Shown here piece after piece: positions 51,190 through 60,656 of a stretch of 64,000 nt of DNA. Both the position numbers and the translations under genes were made by a program. Source of the DNA: Tritrichomonas foetus (Eukaryota > Parabasalia > Tritrichomonadida > Tritrichomonadidae). The stretch is taken from assembly GCA_001839685.1 (NCBI GenBank), contig MLAK01000993.1, positions 93,310 through 157,309 on the forward strand. The letters run 5' to 3'. The notes below the pieces were generated by a model. The model had not been told where the DNA came from, did no database searches, and saw nothing but the letters and a program-made list of their open reading frames with translations. Each line of letters starts with the position of its first letter. Positions within the stretch are counted from its first letter, which is position 1.

Positions 51190-52868
51190 TTATTCTTCGT
51201 TTTTCACATCTTGTATTGATTGTGGAATCCTTGACTCCATTATTTGTTGCTTTATTTCTTTGAGCATTTGATTCATCTTTTGCTTTAAAACATCAATTTC
51301 TTGCCGCATTTCTGTCTTAAATTGAGCTAGTTCTTCAGCTGTAACATAACTTTGTTGTGGTTTCGCAGGAGCATCTTGAAACTGTTGGGCTCTGTTCCAT
51401 TTAGGTGAAGGGGATGGTGATCGTGATCGATCTCTTCGATCAGCTGGATTATCTGATTCTTTGGCTGGAGACAACATTGACCCAGATGTTTCAAGATTAT
51501 CTTGTGAAAAATTATTCATATTTTTGCTTTGGGGAGTCTGATTATAATTAGAAGGATGAGTACGTTGAACACGTCTTGGTTTTGGTGTTTGTGGAAGAGT
51601 TCCATTCTGTTTTTGAACTGCATTAGCAAGATTGTCAAGAGCTCCATCAGCTTGGAAATGTTGTCTAAATAATTTCGCTCCTTCAACAGACGCATAAAAG
51701 AAAGGTGATTTTCCTTTTGCGTTTCTTAATGTTGCATCTGCTTTATGAATTAACAAAATATTGACAACTTCTCCACAATCACTCATTGTAGCATAGTGAA
51801 GTGGTGTATTTCCATAGATATCACGTGCATTCAAATCTGCATTCGAATCAACAAGTTTTCTAGAAATTTCAGTACTTCCAGAAATACATGCTAAATGAAG
51901 TGCAGTCTGACGTTTTCTATTTGTTGTTTCCATGTTAAATCCAGCCAAAAGTTTATCTACAACTTCAACATTACAGGCTCTGATTGCAATGAATAATGGA
52001 ATTTCATCATTATTATCAACCTTCTTTAATTTCGCACCTTTCTTTATAAGTAAATCAACAATCGCTTTATTTCCCATTCTTGCAGCAATGTGAAGTGGAG
52101 TTTGATGTAAAGTGAAAAAGAACACCATCATAAGAAAAAAATATATAACTAAATTTGCCTTATTTACAGATGCACCTCTATCAATAAGAAATCCAGCAAC
52201 ATCAATATGACCAAACTTTACAGCAACATGTAATGGTGAATTATAAATTATATAAAAAAATTCCTTTCTTTCGAGCAAAGTCAACATCAGTGTGGAAAGA
52301 AAGTAATATATTGATGATTTCTTCATGCCCATTAGCTGCTGCAAAATGAATTGGTGCCCAATTAGATATAAAAAATGACTCCTTCATTTTGAATAATAAG
52401 AAAAAACGTCAATTGCATGAATTTCAGCACCTGATGAACATAAAAACTTGCAAACATTTACGAAGCCATTTTCACAAGCATAATGAAGAGGAGTCTTATA
52501 AACAATAATAAATAACCAAATAAAAAATAATAAAAACTCGATTCTAAGCGTTAATAAAAACATCATCAATAAACAAATAAAACGCGTGGATTGATTTCTG
52601 CATGTCCTTCGATTAATAAAAGAATAATTAAAACATTATCATTATTTGCTGCCACGTGAAGTGGTGTCTGACCAGAATTATTTGTTATATTACAATTTGC
52701 ACCATTGTCGATTAAAAAGCGCACAATATCTTCGTGCTGTTGATGACACGCTCGATGAAGTGCTGTATTGTGATCACTTGTTTGCGAGTCGATATTTGTA
52801 CCGCGATTTATAAGAAATTTAACACGATGGAGATCGCCTGAATTAGCAGCAGCATGCAAAGATGTCAT
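51190..52868 (-). CDS. Ankyrin-repeat protein gene with four T-rich interruptions
   Basis: Read from the ATG at 52866-52868. Repeats MTSLHAAANSGDLHRVKFLI and QTPLHVAANNDNV are followed by repeats that continue across four intervening segments, then by intact repeats to about 51680 (TALHLACISGSTEISRKLV, TPLHYATMSDCGEVVNILL). A disordered serine/proline tail with RSRSPSPSPK and a final coiled coil (TAEELAQFKTEMRQEID) end the protein. Each interruption sits in the loop just before a TPLH-type motif. Three shift the frame, so the gene reads as separate ORFs (52566-52868, 52384-52569, a stretch at 52262-52366, 51190-52242). It is either interrupted by unusual introns or a young pseudogene. It is divergent from CFAP54. 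Confidence 0.65.
52105..52152 (-). other. Interruption 4 in the ankyrin gene (48 bp, in frame)
   Basis: Lies between VNKAN and QTPLHIAA, where about 9 bp would be expected. The extra 39 bp are T-rich and code for hydrophobic residues (FFLMMVFFF), with no stop. No GT-AG pair removes it cleanly. Confidence 0.6.
52243..52261 (-). other. Interruption 3 in the ankyrin gene (19 bp)
   Basis: Lies between DFARKKG and NSPLHVAV, where no bases are missing from the repeat consensus. It is pure A/T on the sense strand and shifts the frame. An alternative reading removes GT...AG bases inside DFARKK instead (22 nt) and keeps the frame. Confidence 0.6.
52367..52407 (-). other. Interruption 2 in the ankyrin gene (41 bp)
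   Basis: Lies between EIHAID and SNWAPIHFA, where about 3 bp would be expected. It starts GTTTTTTC on the sense strand and contains a stop in the upstream frame. Removing a 26-nt GT...AAG or a 29-nt GT...GAG stretch keeps the frame open. Confidence 0.6.
52498..52583 (-). other. Interruption 1 in the ankyrin gene (86 bp)
   Basis: Lies between EINPR and KTPLHYAC, where about 9 bp would be expected. It starts GTTTTATTTG on the sense strand, is T-rich and contains a stop. A GT-AG excision ending at TTATAAG (89 nt) gives an in-frame join but a loop four residues short. Confidence 0.6.
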
Positions 52869-52960
52869 TTTTCTTGGATTTTGTAATTTTGCTAAAAGAC
52901 GTTAAAGGTTTGAATTTATTCAACATTAGAATTTTTTTAGATTTCCCGCCATAAAATATT

Positions 52961-53006
52961 TTAAACGTTCATTCGCTAAACGGTCTCCGCTGATAATAAA
53001 CGGCCT
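52961..53006. promoter_or_regulatory. Triple AAACG element in the ankyrin/CFAP54 divergent promoter
   Basis: TTAAACGTTC (52961-52970), CTAAACGGTCTCC (52976-52988) and ATAAACGGCCTC (52996-53007) lie in one orientation within the 179 bp between the divergent ATGs. The last two are 20 bp apart, the same spacing as the pair at 12298/12318. The nearest is about 40 bp from the CFAP54 ATG at 53048. Confidence 0.6.
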
Positions 53007-53047
53007 CTATAAGTGGTGTACGTTAGAAATCCGAGAGAAAAAATAAG

Positions 53048-56000
53048 ATGAGCAGTGATCCAAAGAAGATTTTGCCTCGGCTCTCATCTATTACAGATTC
53101 GATAAAAACTGTATTTTCAAATGACCCACAACTTCTGTTCTCTGATTCATTCGAGCGAATTTTGATTTTATTAAATGAAACGTCAGACAATATTTTGGCA
53201 GAATGCACGAGCGAAAAAGATTACTGGCTTATGTACAACACAGTCATTGCACTTCTTCCATTTTTCGAGCGATTGATTTTTTGCGGATATTCAGATCAAA
53301 TTCTTGAATATTTACTGACATTAAATAACAAACTTGCAACCAACTTCTTGTTTTGCACATCACGATTTGTTCCATTTCGACTTCAGCTTTTTACAACAAT
53401 TTGTTCCGCATATTCGAATACAGAAGAGTCGCATGAAAAAGATGCAGTCACATTTATTCAATCATTTAAAGATGAAATCGATTTATTAAAACAACTTGAA
53501 GAAAGTAACGTTAATGGCTTGACAGAAAAAATCACATTGTGCACAAATCAAATGGTAAAATTAACAGAAGTTTTTGAAACAGCATATTTGACAATTGAAT
53601 TAATGACTGTTCATTTTTCTAATTCTGTAGATTTCAAATATGACTTTAACAATAAAAATAAACCACCAGCAAATAAAGGAAAAAATGCAAAACATCAAAA
53701 AGAAAATGAAGAAACTGAAAAACCACCAGTTCCTATTCCTGAATTGCGAACTGTAAATTTAGTCATTAATGCTTTCAACTCACCTTTGCCAAAAGGTCAA
53801 TATAATTCTCGATATAGTCATATAATTCAAGCTTGGACAAATCCAGAATGTTCAATATTACCGTCATTTTTATATCGACTTATTTTTTCTTTCTTAAAAG
53901 CAGGTGCATTAGATAATTTAAATGCACTTTCAGAAACTCTCCCAAATGATAATGTTATCAAACTAGCTATTGCTATCTCTACCGAAAAATGGCAAGAAGT
54001 TTCAGACATTTTATTTGAATTATCTGAGGAAGACATGAGTAACGATTATCAATTTTTCAATGAAATTGCTTTTAAATTATGGAAAAGGTTTAGCTGTGGA
54101 CAAATTAAAGATCCTTCAATATTAAAAGGTGTAATTCATGTTTTTGTGAATTGTCCATCATCTTGCCCATTAATAACTTCAATTGCTGCTCTTACGTATT
54201 GTTGGCATCTGGATAGTTTAGGACAACATCAAGATGCAATGATTGCTTCTGAATCAACACTTAGATTAGTTGAATCATATCGAGACATTTTCGTAAAAAG
54301 GAAATCAACCCGAGTTTTTCCGTCATCATCAAAAGTTCCAAATAAGCCACATGATCAAAACTATCTTAATTTTGAAAAATGGATCGAATGCATGCACACA
54401 GACCTTTTAACCATTTGGATTCGTTCAAAGCTGAAATATGGCCTTCAAGGGGATGTTGAAATTGCCAAAAAGCAATATGATGAAGAAATTGATGCAACAA
54501 TGAAAGAATACATAAAAACTAAAAAATTGAATGGGATGCACCTCTCTCAAAAACAACAACATACATTCGATTCACTTTTAGAAAAACCATTCAAGCCACC
54601 AAATCATTCAGATTTTTCTGAAAAAGAACTTTTAACCATTTTCAAAAGTAATAATGCTGCAAAAGCACTTTTATATATACAAATGGCATTTTTCAGACCA
54701 ACAAGAGCATCCTCTTTTCTTGAAAAAGCAAGACGATGCATGAATGAACTAGAATCTCAAAAGCACCAATTAAACTCGCCAGTTTTGTACGCCAACCGTC
54801 ATGAAGTTTGCTTAGTTTTCACCCAGAATATCATAGATGCAAGCTCAGTTGTATGCTTTGGTAAGGAAATTGTTGGTTCAATGGGATTGACTCCACAAAA
54901 TACAGCTTTAAATGGAACTGGTGTAAAACAAGATCAAGTTGATCCATTCATTATTACGAAATTGAAACCAAATACTAGCTATTCATTTGGTTTTGGTGCA
55001 TACGATTCCCAAAATGAGTTAATTGATACAATTACAGAACCTTTTGCGGTTACAACTTGTCATACTTTATCTAATGAAATAATTTGGAGTTACATTGCGT
55101 CTGCTTCTTTTCAGCTTGGTGATATGGCATCATTTGATGTTTCTTTAACATATTTACTTGATCGATTTACTGAAGTATCTGAAATTACACCAGATCATCA
55201 ATATCATCAGCATACAAATCCATTTAACCGATTTTTAGTTAAACCTGAGACATTTAATGAACCAGCACCAATGCTAATGCCTTTTTCAACAGCACTTTTA
55301 ATGGCAGCCCGTTTGTTTTCTTCTAAACCAATGCATGCAACATCATTCCAAAAAATAGCTTTGATATTAATGACATCATTACAGAATCATGAATATATTC
55401 TTAAAATTTGTAATGAAATGTTCGCTGTTGTTCAGCCACTTCTAGTTAATGCATTTCATACACGTTGGGTTATACATCCTTTAATATTTATTATTGATGC
55501 TTTAAATAGTAACAAAGAAACAATTAAAAATGAACTTCATCAATCTCTAATATCGAAATGCGGATATGCTCTTGATTCTATCCTTGTCAAAGTTTTCCAA
55601 GAACAACAATTAGCATTGCATACAGCCAAATGTGTTACAAGTCAACAACCAAGTGAATATAGAATTGAATACACTTTATTTGCAGCTAGCCAACATTTGC
55701 TTGAAGCAAAAATCAATGATAATTCATCACTTTTAGCAAATGCTGCAGAAATGTTCCGTAATTCACCTGAACGTTGTTTTGATGAATTATTTAATAAACA
55801 TAAAACTGATCCATTATTCCCTGCTGCAGCCGTTTATTTGGTTTCAGCCGCACATAATATTGGATTCACAACACAAGCAATAAAATGGTGCAATACGGCA
55901 CTTGATCATATTAAAACTCATCTTAAAGCAGAAGAAGAAAAACTTATAATTAAGAAATCTGATTCTCGAAGTACCTCAAAATTGACCGAAAAAGCAAAAC

Positions 56001-59000
56001 CTGTTAAAAAGCCAGTGAAAAGTAAAAAGAATGAACCACCTCCACCAACAGAAGAAGAACTTGCACAAATCAATTTAACTAAAAAATTTAAAGATTATGT
56101 TCTTAGACATCTCCAAAGACAACGAAACATTCAATTGTTCAAAGAAGTTAATAAATACCGTGCTGCACTGAATTTATTATTAGCAGTTTGTCATATTGAA
56201 AGTGATCAACAAATGAAAGCAGCAATGGAATCTGCAGACAGTGTCAAAATTGCACCACCTGATGATAGAAGATCAGGCCAAAAAAGTCGTTCTAGACAAT
56301 CTAGAGAACAAAAAGCTGCTTCTATATTCAAAACTGAAAGCGAAGTAATGAAAGAAGATAATAGACCAAATACCAATGTTATTATCACGTCTCTAATGCG
56401 TGCAATCATTCTTGCAGATAGAGCCAATGATCAAATAATTATTCGCTCCGCATTAATTTATTGTCAATTATATATCTCAACTACATTTAAAGAAAGCTTA
56501 GCCGAATACCACACTTCATTTTCATCATACATTACTGCATCATCTCTTGCATTAATACAGTGTATTGATTTTACAAACGATATTTCCAATGAAAGGTGGA
56601 CTGTTAAACTATTACAAGAATTTTTAGTTCTACTTCTAAGTGATGGACAAATCGAACATGTTAAATTAATCCTTTCAGAAGCATGCAAACGATCGCCACT
56701 TTGCAATACACTTCTTTGGCTTATTGATAATTATGAAGAAAATAGCACTAAATCATTAATTAGCCAAACTAATGAATTGAGTCAGATAGAAAAGAAATAT
56801 TATATTACTGATGGAATACTTAAACGCGCAGTTAGACCTTCATTATATCCACGAGATAATTCTAATAGTAATTATTTAATACAACTTATAAATAAAGTTT
56901 CTATTAGTCTTCAACAAAAACATAAAGTGTCAATGAGCATTTCACTTTTATCAAAGCTTTCTTATCTTTTAATAAGTCGTGGAGAAGTACGAGAAGCTGT
57001 TTCTAAATTATGTGAAGTTCTTGAATGCCACTTAAGACAAGTACGTTCACATGAAAAAATTGATCAAATTCTTAAAGATGAAACTGAAGAATCATTTTAT
57101 CAAAAACATTCATGGTCAGGATGTTTATCAATTGCTGTAATTTCCTCGCTGTTATCAATCTTTACTGGTGATTCAAGTAGGCAACAATCAATAATGCTTA
57201 TGAAATTGGCTTCTTTTTCAATTTCTGCTCTGTTTTCAAATTCGATTGATAATCCAAAGAAACAATCCGATTACGCTGACTTTGAACCATCTGAAATTGT
57301 TCCAGGAAAGGACATTTTCTCTGACTTTGATCCCAAGCAACCTTTACTTGAAGCTCCACCGGCAGAAATTGTAAGTATTGCATTAGCAAACATTTTATCA
57401 TCAATGCTTTCATATGAACTTTATTACGAAATGTATAAACCATTGGCGCTTGCAAAACACTTCTTTAGATATATCATTCGTGAAAAAAGAAGTCTCGCAC
57501 GTACTCGTCTTATTTCTGTGATTGTTTGTTCACACTTCGGATTCATGAGATCAGCTATGAACACCTTAAACGATGTTCTTACAAGTTATGGTGAATCTCG
57601 AATCACTAAAGAATCAGCTTTATATACAAATGACCAATCTAGTAAACGATTCTTATTTGATTCAAATGAAGCAGCCAATTCCTCAGTAAATATTGAAGCA
57701 GCCAAAACTATTTCGTCAGCAACTTCAGTTGAATATGTAACAAATAATTATGGATTTTCTAATGGATGTTTATATGTAATTGCCGCATCACGTGCTTTAT
57801 TATGTTTGGCAGCAAGCTCAGATCCAACATTTACATATTCTTCAGGAGCCGGTGTTTCAAGAGGCACAGCTCGTGGAACTAAGAAAGGAAATCGTTCACA
57901 TCAAGGAAGTAAAAGAGATAATGATCAATCTGGCCCAACTGTTGATTCCTTTGATATTTGCACAAAAGCAGCAGATCAACTTGTTTCAGGCATGCTGTCC
58001 AAAGATTTTAATGCGGATCAACTTCTTATTAAATTAGAATTAACACTTGAACAGGCCAATATTTACATGAATGTTTGGCGTTGGGAAGATGCAGTTGAGC
58101 TTGCTCAAAATATTCTAAAAGAGCGTCCTGTAAATCCAACCATTTCCACTTCATTTATAAACAGACCTGCACAACTTGCAACTGGTTTAATTTTCACATC
58201 AAGGAAAATCATTGCAGAAGCTTCATATAATCTAAATGATTTCCAGAGTGCCGAGAAATTTGCATCACCTTATATAAAATCCCTTATTATGATTCGTAAG
58301 GCTGATAGTGAAGGAGCTGCATTGCTTCTTACAAAAGTTGTATTTAGTAAAATAATGACAGCATTTTACAAAGAACAAGTTTTGGCTACTGCTCAATTTA
58401 TTACTTTATTGAATAGTAATCCAAAACTAGTTGACACAATTAAAGAAAAAGTTGGCCAAAATGAACGAAAATTACTTAATCCTATTGAAATGGTAACCAA
58501 TTTAGTTTCACACACATTTTCATTTTATTCTGAGCAACTAAAGCTGAATGAAGAAAATACATATTATATTCGTGATACTCAATTATTGGTTCGATTGAAA
58601 CATCTTGAGGCTATTACCAATTTGACATTTAATGGTCCAACAAGTCCACTTGAGACACTTGCAGAAGCACAAGCTTTAATGTCAAATCGCTGTCCGTATG
58701 TTTGGCATGGTCTTACATTCCTTCTTAATGCAACTTGTTCACGTGTTCAAATGCAGTCATTCATTCAATCAACACCTTCATTGGTTCAACAATGGAATCA
58801 AGAAATTAGTCCATTATCTGGAATCGAAATTGCTGCATCGCATGAGTTTGTTGAGAAAATTACACTTTTACTTCATACAATGTTTTCACAAGCACCAGAT
58901 TGCGTTGTACACCCTGCAAGTCAACAATGTATCTTGGATTTGGCAATTCTAGCAGGAATTTCTTCACCTGATGATAATTCATCACCTTTATCAACTCAAA

Positions 59001-60205
59001 AGAGACTTGAACATTCTTTAGCCACTTTAACAGTTGCTCATGCTGTTAGAAATTCACGACGTTTTGTTCAATCAATTATTTCATCATGTCCAGATTCTCC
59101 ACCACAACCGAATCAATGCCCTCTTCTTATTTTCAATGAGCATAAAGGACAAAAACTTCGTGGAATAGCAGCAGCTTATTATTCACATGTTTGCACTCTT
59201 GATTTACCGTTATTTGATGCAGATATTCTTGAACTTCGAACACTTTTATTCTTCAAATGTTTTGAGGAGCTTTGCGCACCATTCAAGTCTCTTCAAACTG
59301 CAACAGAAGCCCAAAGTGCACTTAATTTGGAAACTGATCAAATTGTTGGGCAATGGTATCAAGTTGATGCTAAAATCTTCAAGAGTGATACAATTCAAGA
59401 CAATGCGACAACCACTGTGGTTGGGACAACAAGATCTTCTGCTTATACTGCATTCACATCAGCAACTGGTCGATCAAATGTAACTTCATCAACATCAGCA
59501 TCAGGAAGAAGCCGATCGGCTGTTTTGAAGGGATCACTATACTTCTTTATTGGCATTGTTGTTGGCTATGAAGAACCTCCTAAGAAGATAAATGCTGCAG
59601 CTACATCAAAAGCCACTAAAAAAGTTGACAACAATAATCAAAATAATGTTCCTGGAATTAATTTGTCTGATTCACCAAATAGACTCACTCCAATTCTTCT
59701 TGCTGCTCAAATGAATGATCTTAGATCAACTAGTAATGAAATGGCCGAAATTGGTTTAGAAATAGAGGAAGCTGCAAGGATGGAAACAGCAGATGATACA
59801 GCACCACCACCAAAACCTGATGCTTCTGCTTCAGCAAGTCCAAGAAGGAGAGCTCCAAGTTCTGGAAAAGGAAAAGGTAAAATAGAAGCTCCACAACCAG
59901 TTTCATTGTTGAAGAATCAAGCAGATGCTGCAAAGAAGAATGCTGAAATTAAATGGGGTGTTACACTTCATAAAGCAGAAACTGTGTTTAATAAATCCAA
60001 TCGAATCTTTGGATACTTGGTCGAAAACAAGAATCGATGGCCGAATGAAGTAAAAATGACTGGAATTGACATTTCATCAGCAGCATCTTTGTCACACTTT
60101 TTCAATACACAATTTGGAATTAATGAAAAGTCTCCACAACTGGCTGCATGGCTTGTCAGCACAGCTGGAGGAACAATTGAACCGCCACCACCTCCATCTG
60201 CTTAA
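53048..60205 (+). CDS. CFAP54: CFAP54, ciliary central-pair projection protein
   Basis: 2385 residues. Long helical TPR-like regions surround one fibronectin-III-like domain (about 577-680). There the order YANRHEVCLVFTQ, then FIITKLKPNTSYSFGFGAYD and TITEPFAVTT, then WSYIASASFQLG matches the single FN3-type domain of CFAP54 (family: GLEPNERYVFAVAAYD, then GETTKPI, then VAYQLG). Low-complexity linkers lie near 205-235 (KGKNAKHQKENEETEKP), 975-1010 (KPVKKPVKSKKNEPPPPTEE) and 2245-2280 (PPPKPDASASASPRRR). It ends in PPPPPSA. CFAP54 is part of the C1d projection of the axonemal central pair and is needed for flagellar motility. Animal orthologues are about 3100 residues, so this one is shorter. 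It is divergent from the interrupted ankyrin gene. Confidence 0.85.
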   Translation: MSSDPKKILPRLSSITDSIKTVFSNDPQLLFSDSFERILILLNETSDNILAECTSEKDYWLMYNTVIALLPFFERLIFCGYSDQILEYLLTLNNKLATNFLFCTSRFVPFRLQLFTTICSAYSNTEESHEKDAVTFIQSFKDEIDLLKQLEESNVNGLTEKITLCTNQMVKLTEVFETAYLTIELMTVHFSNSVDFKYDFNNKNKPPANKGKNAKHQKENEETEKPPVPIPELRTVNLVINAFNSPLPKGQYNSRYSHIIQAWTNPECSILPSFLYRLIFSFLKAGALDNLNALSETLPNDNVIKLAIAISTEKWQEVSDILFELSEEDMSNDYQFFNEIAFKLWKRFSCGQIKDPSILKGVIHVFVNCPSSCPLITSIAALTYCWHLDSLGQHQDAMIASESTLRLVESYRDIFVKRKSTRVFPSSSKVPNKPHDQNYLNFEKWIECMHTDLLTIWIRSKLKYGLQGDVEIAKKQYDEEIDATMKEYIKTKKLNGMHLSQKQQHTFDSLLEKPFKPPNHSDFSEKELLTIFKSNNAAKALLYIQMAFFRPTRASSFLEKARRCMNELESQKHQLNSPVLYANRHEVCLVFTQNIIDASSVVCFGKEIVGSMGLTPQNTALNGTGVKQDQVDPFIITKLKPNTSYSFGFGAYDSQNELIDTITEPFAVTTCHTLSNEIIWSYIASASFQLGDMASFDVSLTYLLDRFTEVSEITPDHQYHQHTNPFNRFLVKPETFNEPAPMLMPFSTALLMAARLFSSKPMHATSFQKIALILMTSLQNHEYILKICNEMFAVVQPLLVNAFHTRWVIHPLIFIIDALNSNKETIKNELHQSLISKCGYALDSILVKVFQEQQLALHTAKCVTSQQPSEYRIEYTLFAASQHLLEAKINDNSSLLANAAEMFRNSPERCFDELFNKHKTDPLFPAAAVYLVSAAHNIGFTTQAIKWCNTALDHIKTHLKAEEEKLIIKKSDSRSTSKLTEKAKPVKKPVKSKKNEPPPPTEEELAQINLTKKFKDYVLRHLQRQRNIQLFKEVNKYRAALNLLLAVCHIESDQQMKAAMESADSVKIAPPDDRRSGQKSRSRQSREQKAASIFKTESEVMKEDNRPNTNVIITSLMRAIILADRANDQIIIRSALIYCQLYISTTFKESLAEYHTSFSSYITASSLALIQCIDFTNDISNERWTVKLLQEFLVLLLSDGQIEHVKLILSEACKRSPLCNTLLWLIDNYEENSTKSLISQTNELSQIEKKYYITDGILKRAVRPSLYPRDNSNSNYLIQLINKVSISLQQKHKVSMSISLLSKLSYLLISRGEVREAVSKLCEVLECHLRQVRSHEKIDQILKDETEESFYQKHSWSGCLSIAVISSLLSIFTGDSSRQQSIMLMKLASFSISALFSNSIDNPKKQSDYADFEPSEIVPGKDIFSDFDPKQPLLEAPPAEIVSIALANILSSMLSYELYYEMYKPLALAKHFFRYIIREKRSLARTRLISVIVCSHFGFMRSAMNTLNDVLTSYGESRITKESALYTNDQSSKRFLFDSNEAANSSVNIEAAKTISSATSVEYVTNNYGFSNGCLYVIAASRALLCLAASSDPTFTYSSGAGVSRGTARGTKKGNRSHQGSKRDNDQSGPTVDSFDICTKAADQLVSGMLSKDFNADQLLIKLELTLEQANIYMNVWRWEDAVELAQNILKERPVNPTISTSFINRPAQLATGLIFTSRKIIAEASYNLNDFQSAEKFASPYIKSLIMIRKADSEGAALLLTKVVFSKIMTAFYKEQVLATAQFITLLNSNPKLVDTIKEKVGQNERKLLNPIEMVTNLVSHTFSFYSEQLKLNEENTYYIRDTQLLVRLKHLEAITNLTFNGPTSPLETLAEAQALMSNRCPYVWHGLTFLLNATCSRVQMQSFIQSTPSLVQQWNQEISPLSGIEIAASHEFVEKITLLLHTMFSQAPDCVVHPASQQCILDLAILAGISSPDDNSSPLSTQKRLEHSLATLTVAHAVRNSRRFVQSIISSCPDSPPQPNQCPLLIFNEHKGQKLRGIAAAYYSHVCTLDLPLFDADILELRTLLFFKCFEELCAPFKSLQTATEAQSALNLETDQIVGQWYQVDAKIFKSDTIQDNATTTVVGTTRSSAYTAFTSATGRSNVTSSTSASGRSRSAVLKGSLYFFIGIVVGYEEPPKKINAAATSKATKKVDNNNQNNVPGINLSDSPNRLTPILLAAQMNDLRSTSNEMAEIGLEIEEAARMETADDTAPPPKPDASASASPRRRAPSSGKGKGKIEAPQPVSLLKNQADAAKKNAEIKWGVTLHKAETVFNKSNRIFGYLVENKNRWPNEVKMTGIDISSAASLSHFFNTQFGINEKSPQLAAWLVSTAGGTIEPPPPPSA

Positions 60206-60435
60206 TTTCATATTTCTTTCCACAATTCTTTTCATATTTTGTTTTAATTTTTAAAAGATATTAAGTAAAATCATCTATCGCGTTTTTTCATTTTACATGA
60301 ATTTTTCACATATTATTTCGCATGAACCCCAAGTTCATAAATTGATATTGGCTTCACATTTTTAGATGTCATTAATAAACATTAATTCCTAATCTGGCTA
60401 AAACAATGATTAAACTTTATCAATCATGACGAATA

Positions 60436-60550
60436 TCATTAACAAAACAAAGTCATTAACAAAACAAAGTCATTAACATAACAAAGTCATTAACAAAACA
60501 AAGTCATTAACAAAACAAAGTCATTAACAAAACAAAGTCATTAACAAAAG
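60436..60550. repeat. 17-bp minisatellite (TCATTAACAAAACAAAG)n
   Basis: Six full units start at 60436, 60453, 60470, 60487, 60504 and 60521, plus a partial one at 60538; a single base differs in unit 3. It lies in the 451-bp convergent intergenic space between CFAP54 and the AGC kinase, about 230 bp past the CFAP54 stop. The rest of that space is AT-rich without genes. Confidence 0.95.
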
Positions 60551-60656
60551 CAATCAAAGAAACTTAAAAAAACAATAATCGATTTATAAACAAAATCCAG
60601 CAGAAAGCAAAATTTCAGACAATTCTCATGTGGAAAAGTTTGTTTCGTTTTTGTTT

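Noticed and set aside
52050..52650. Classical trichomonad introns (GTATGT ... ACTAACACACAG) as the explanation for the ankyrin interruptions
   Set aside because: No such 5' site or branch/3' motif is present; only loose GT and AG ends fit some of the segments, so the intron reading stays a hypothesis.
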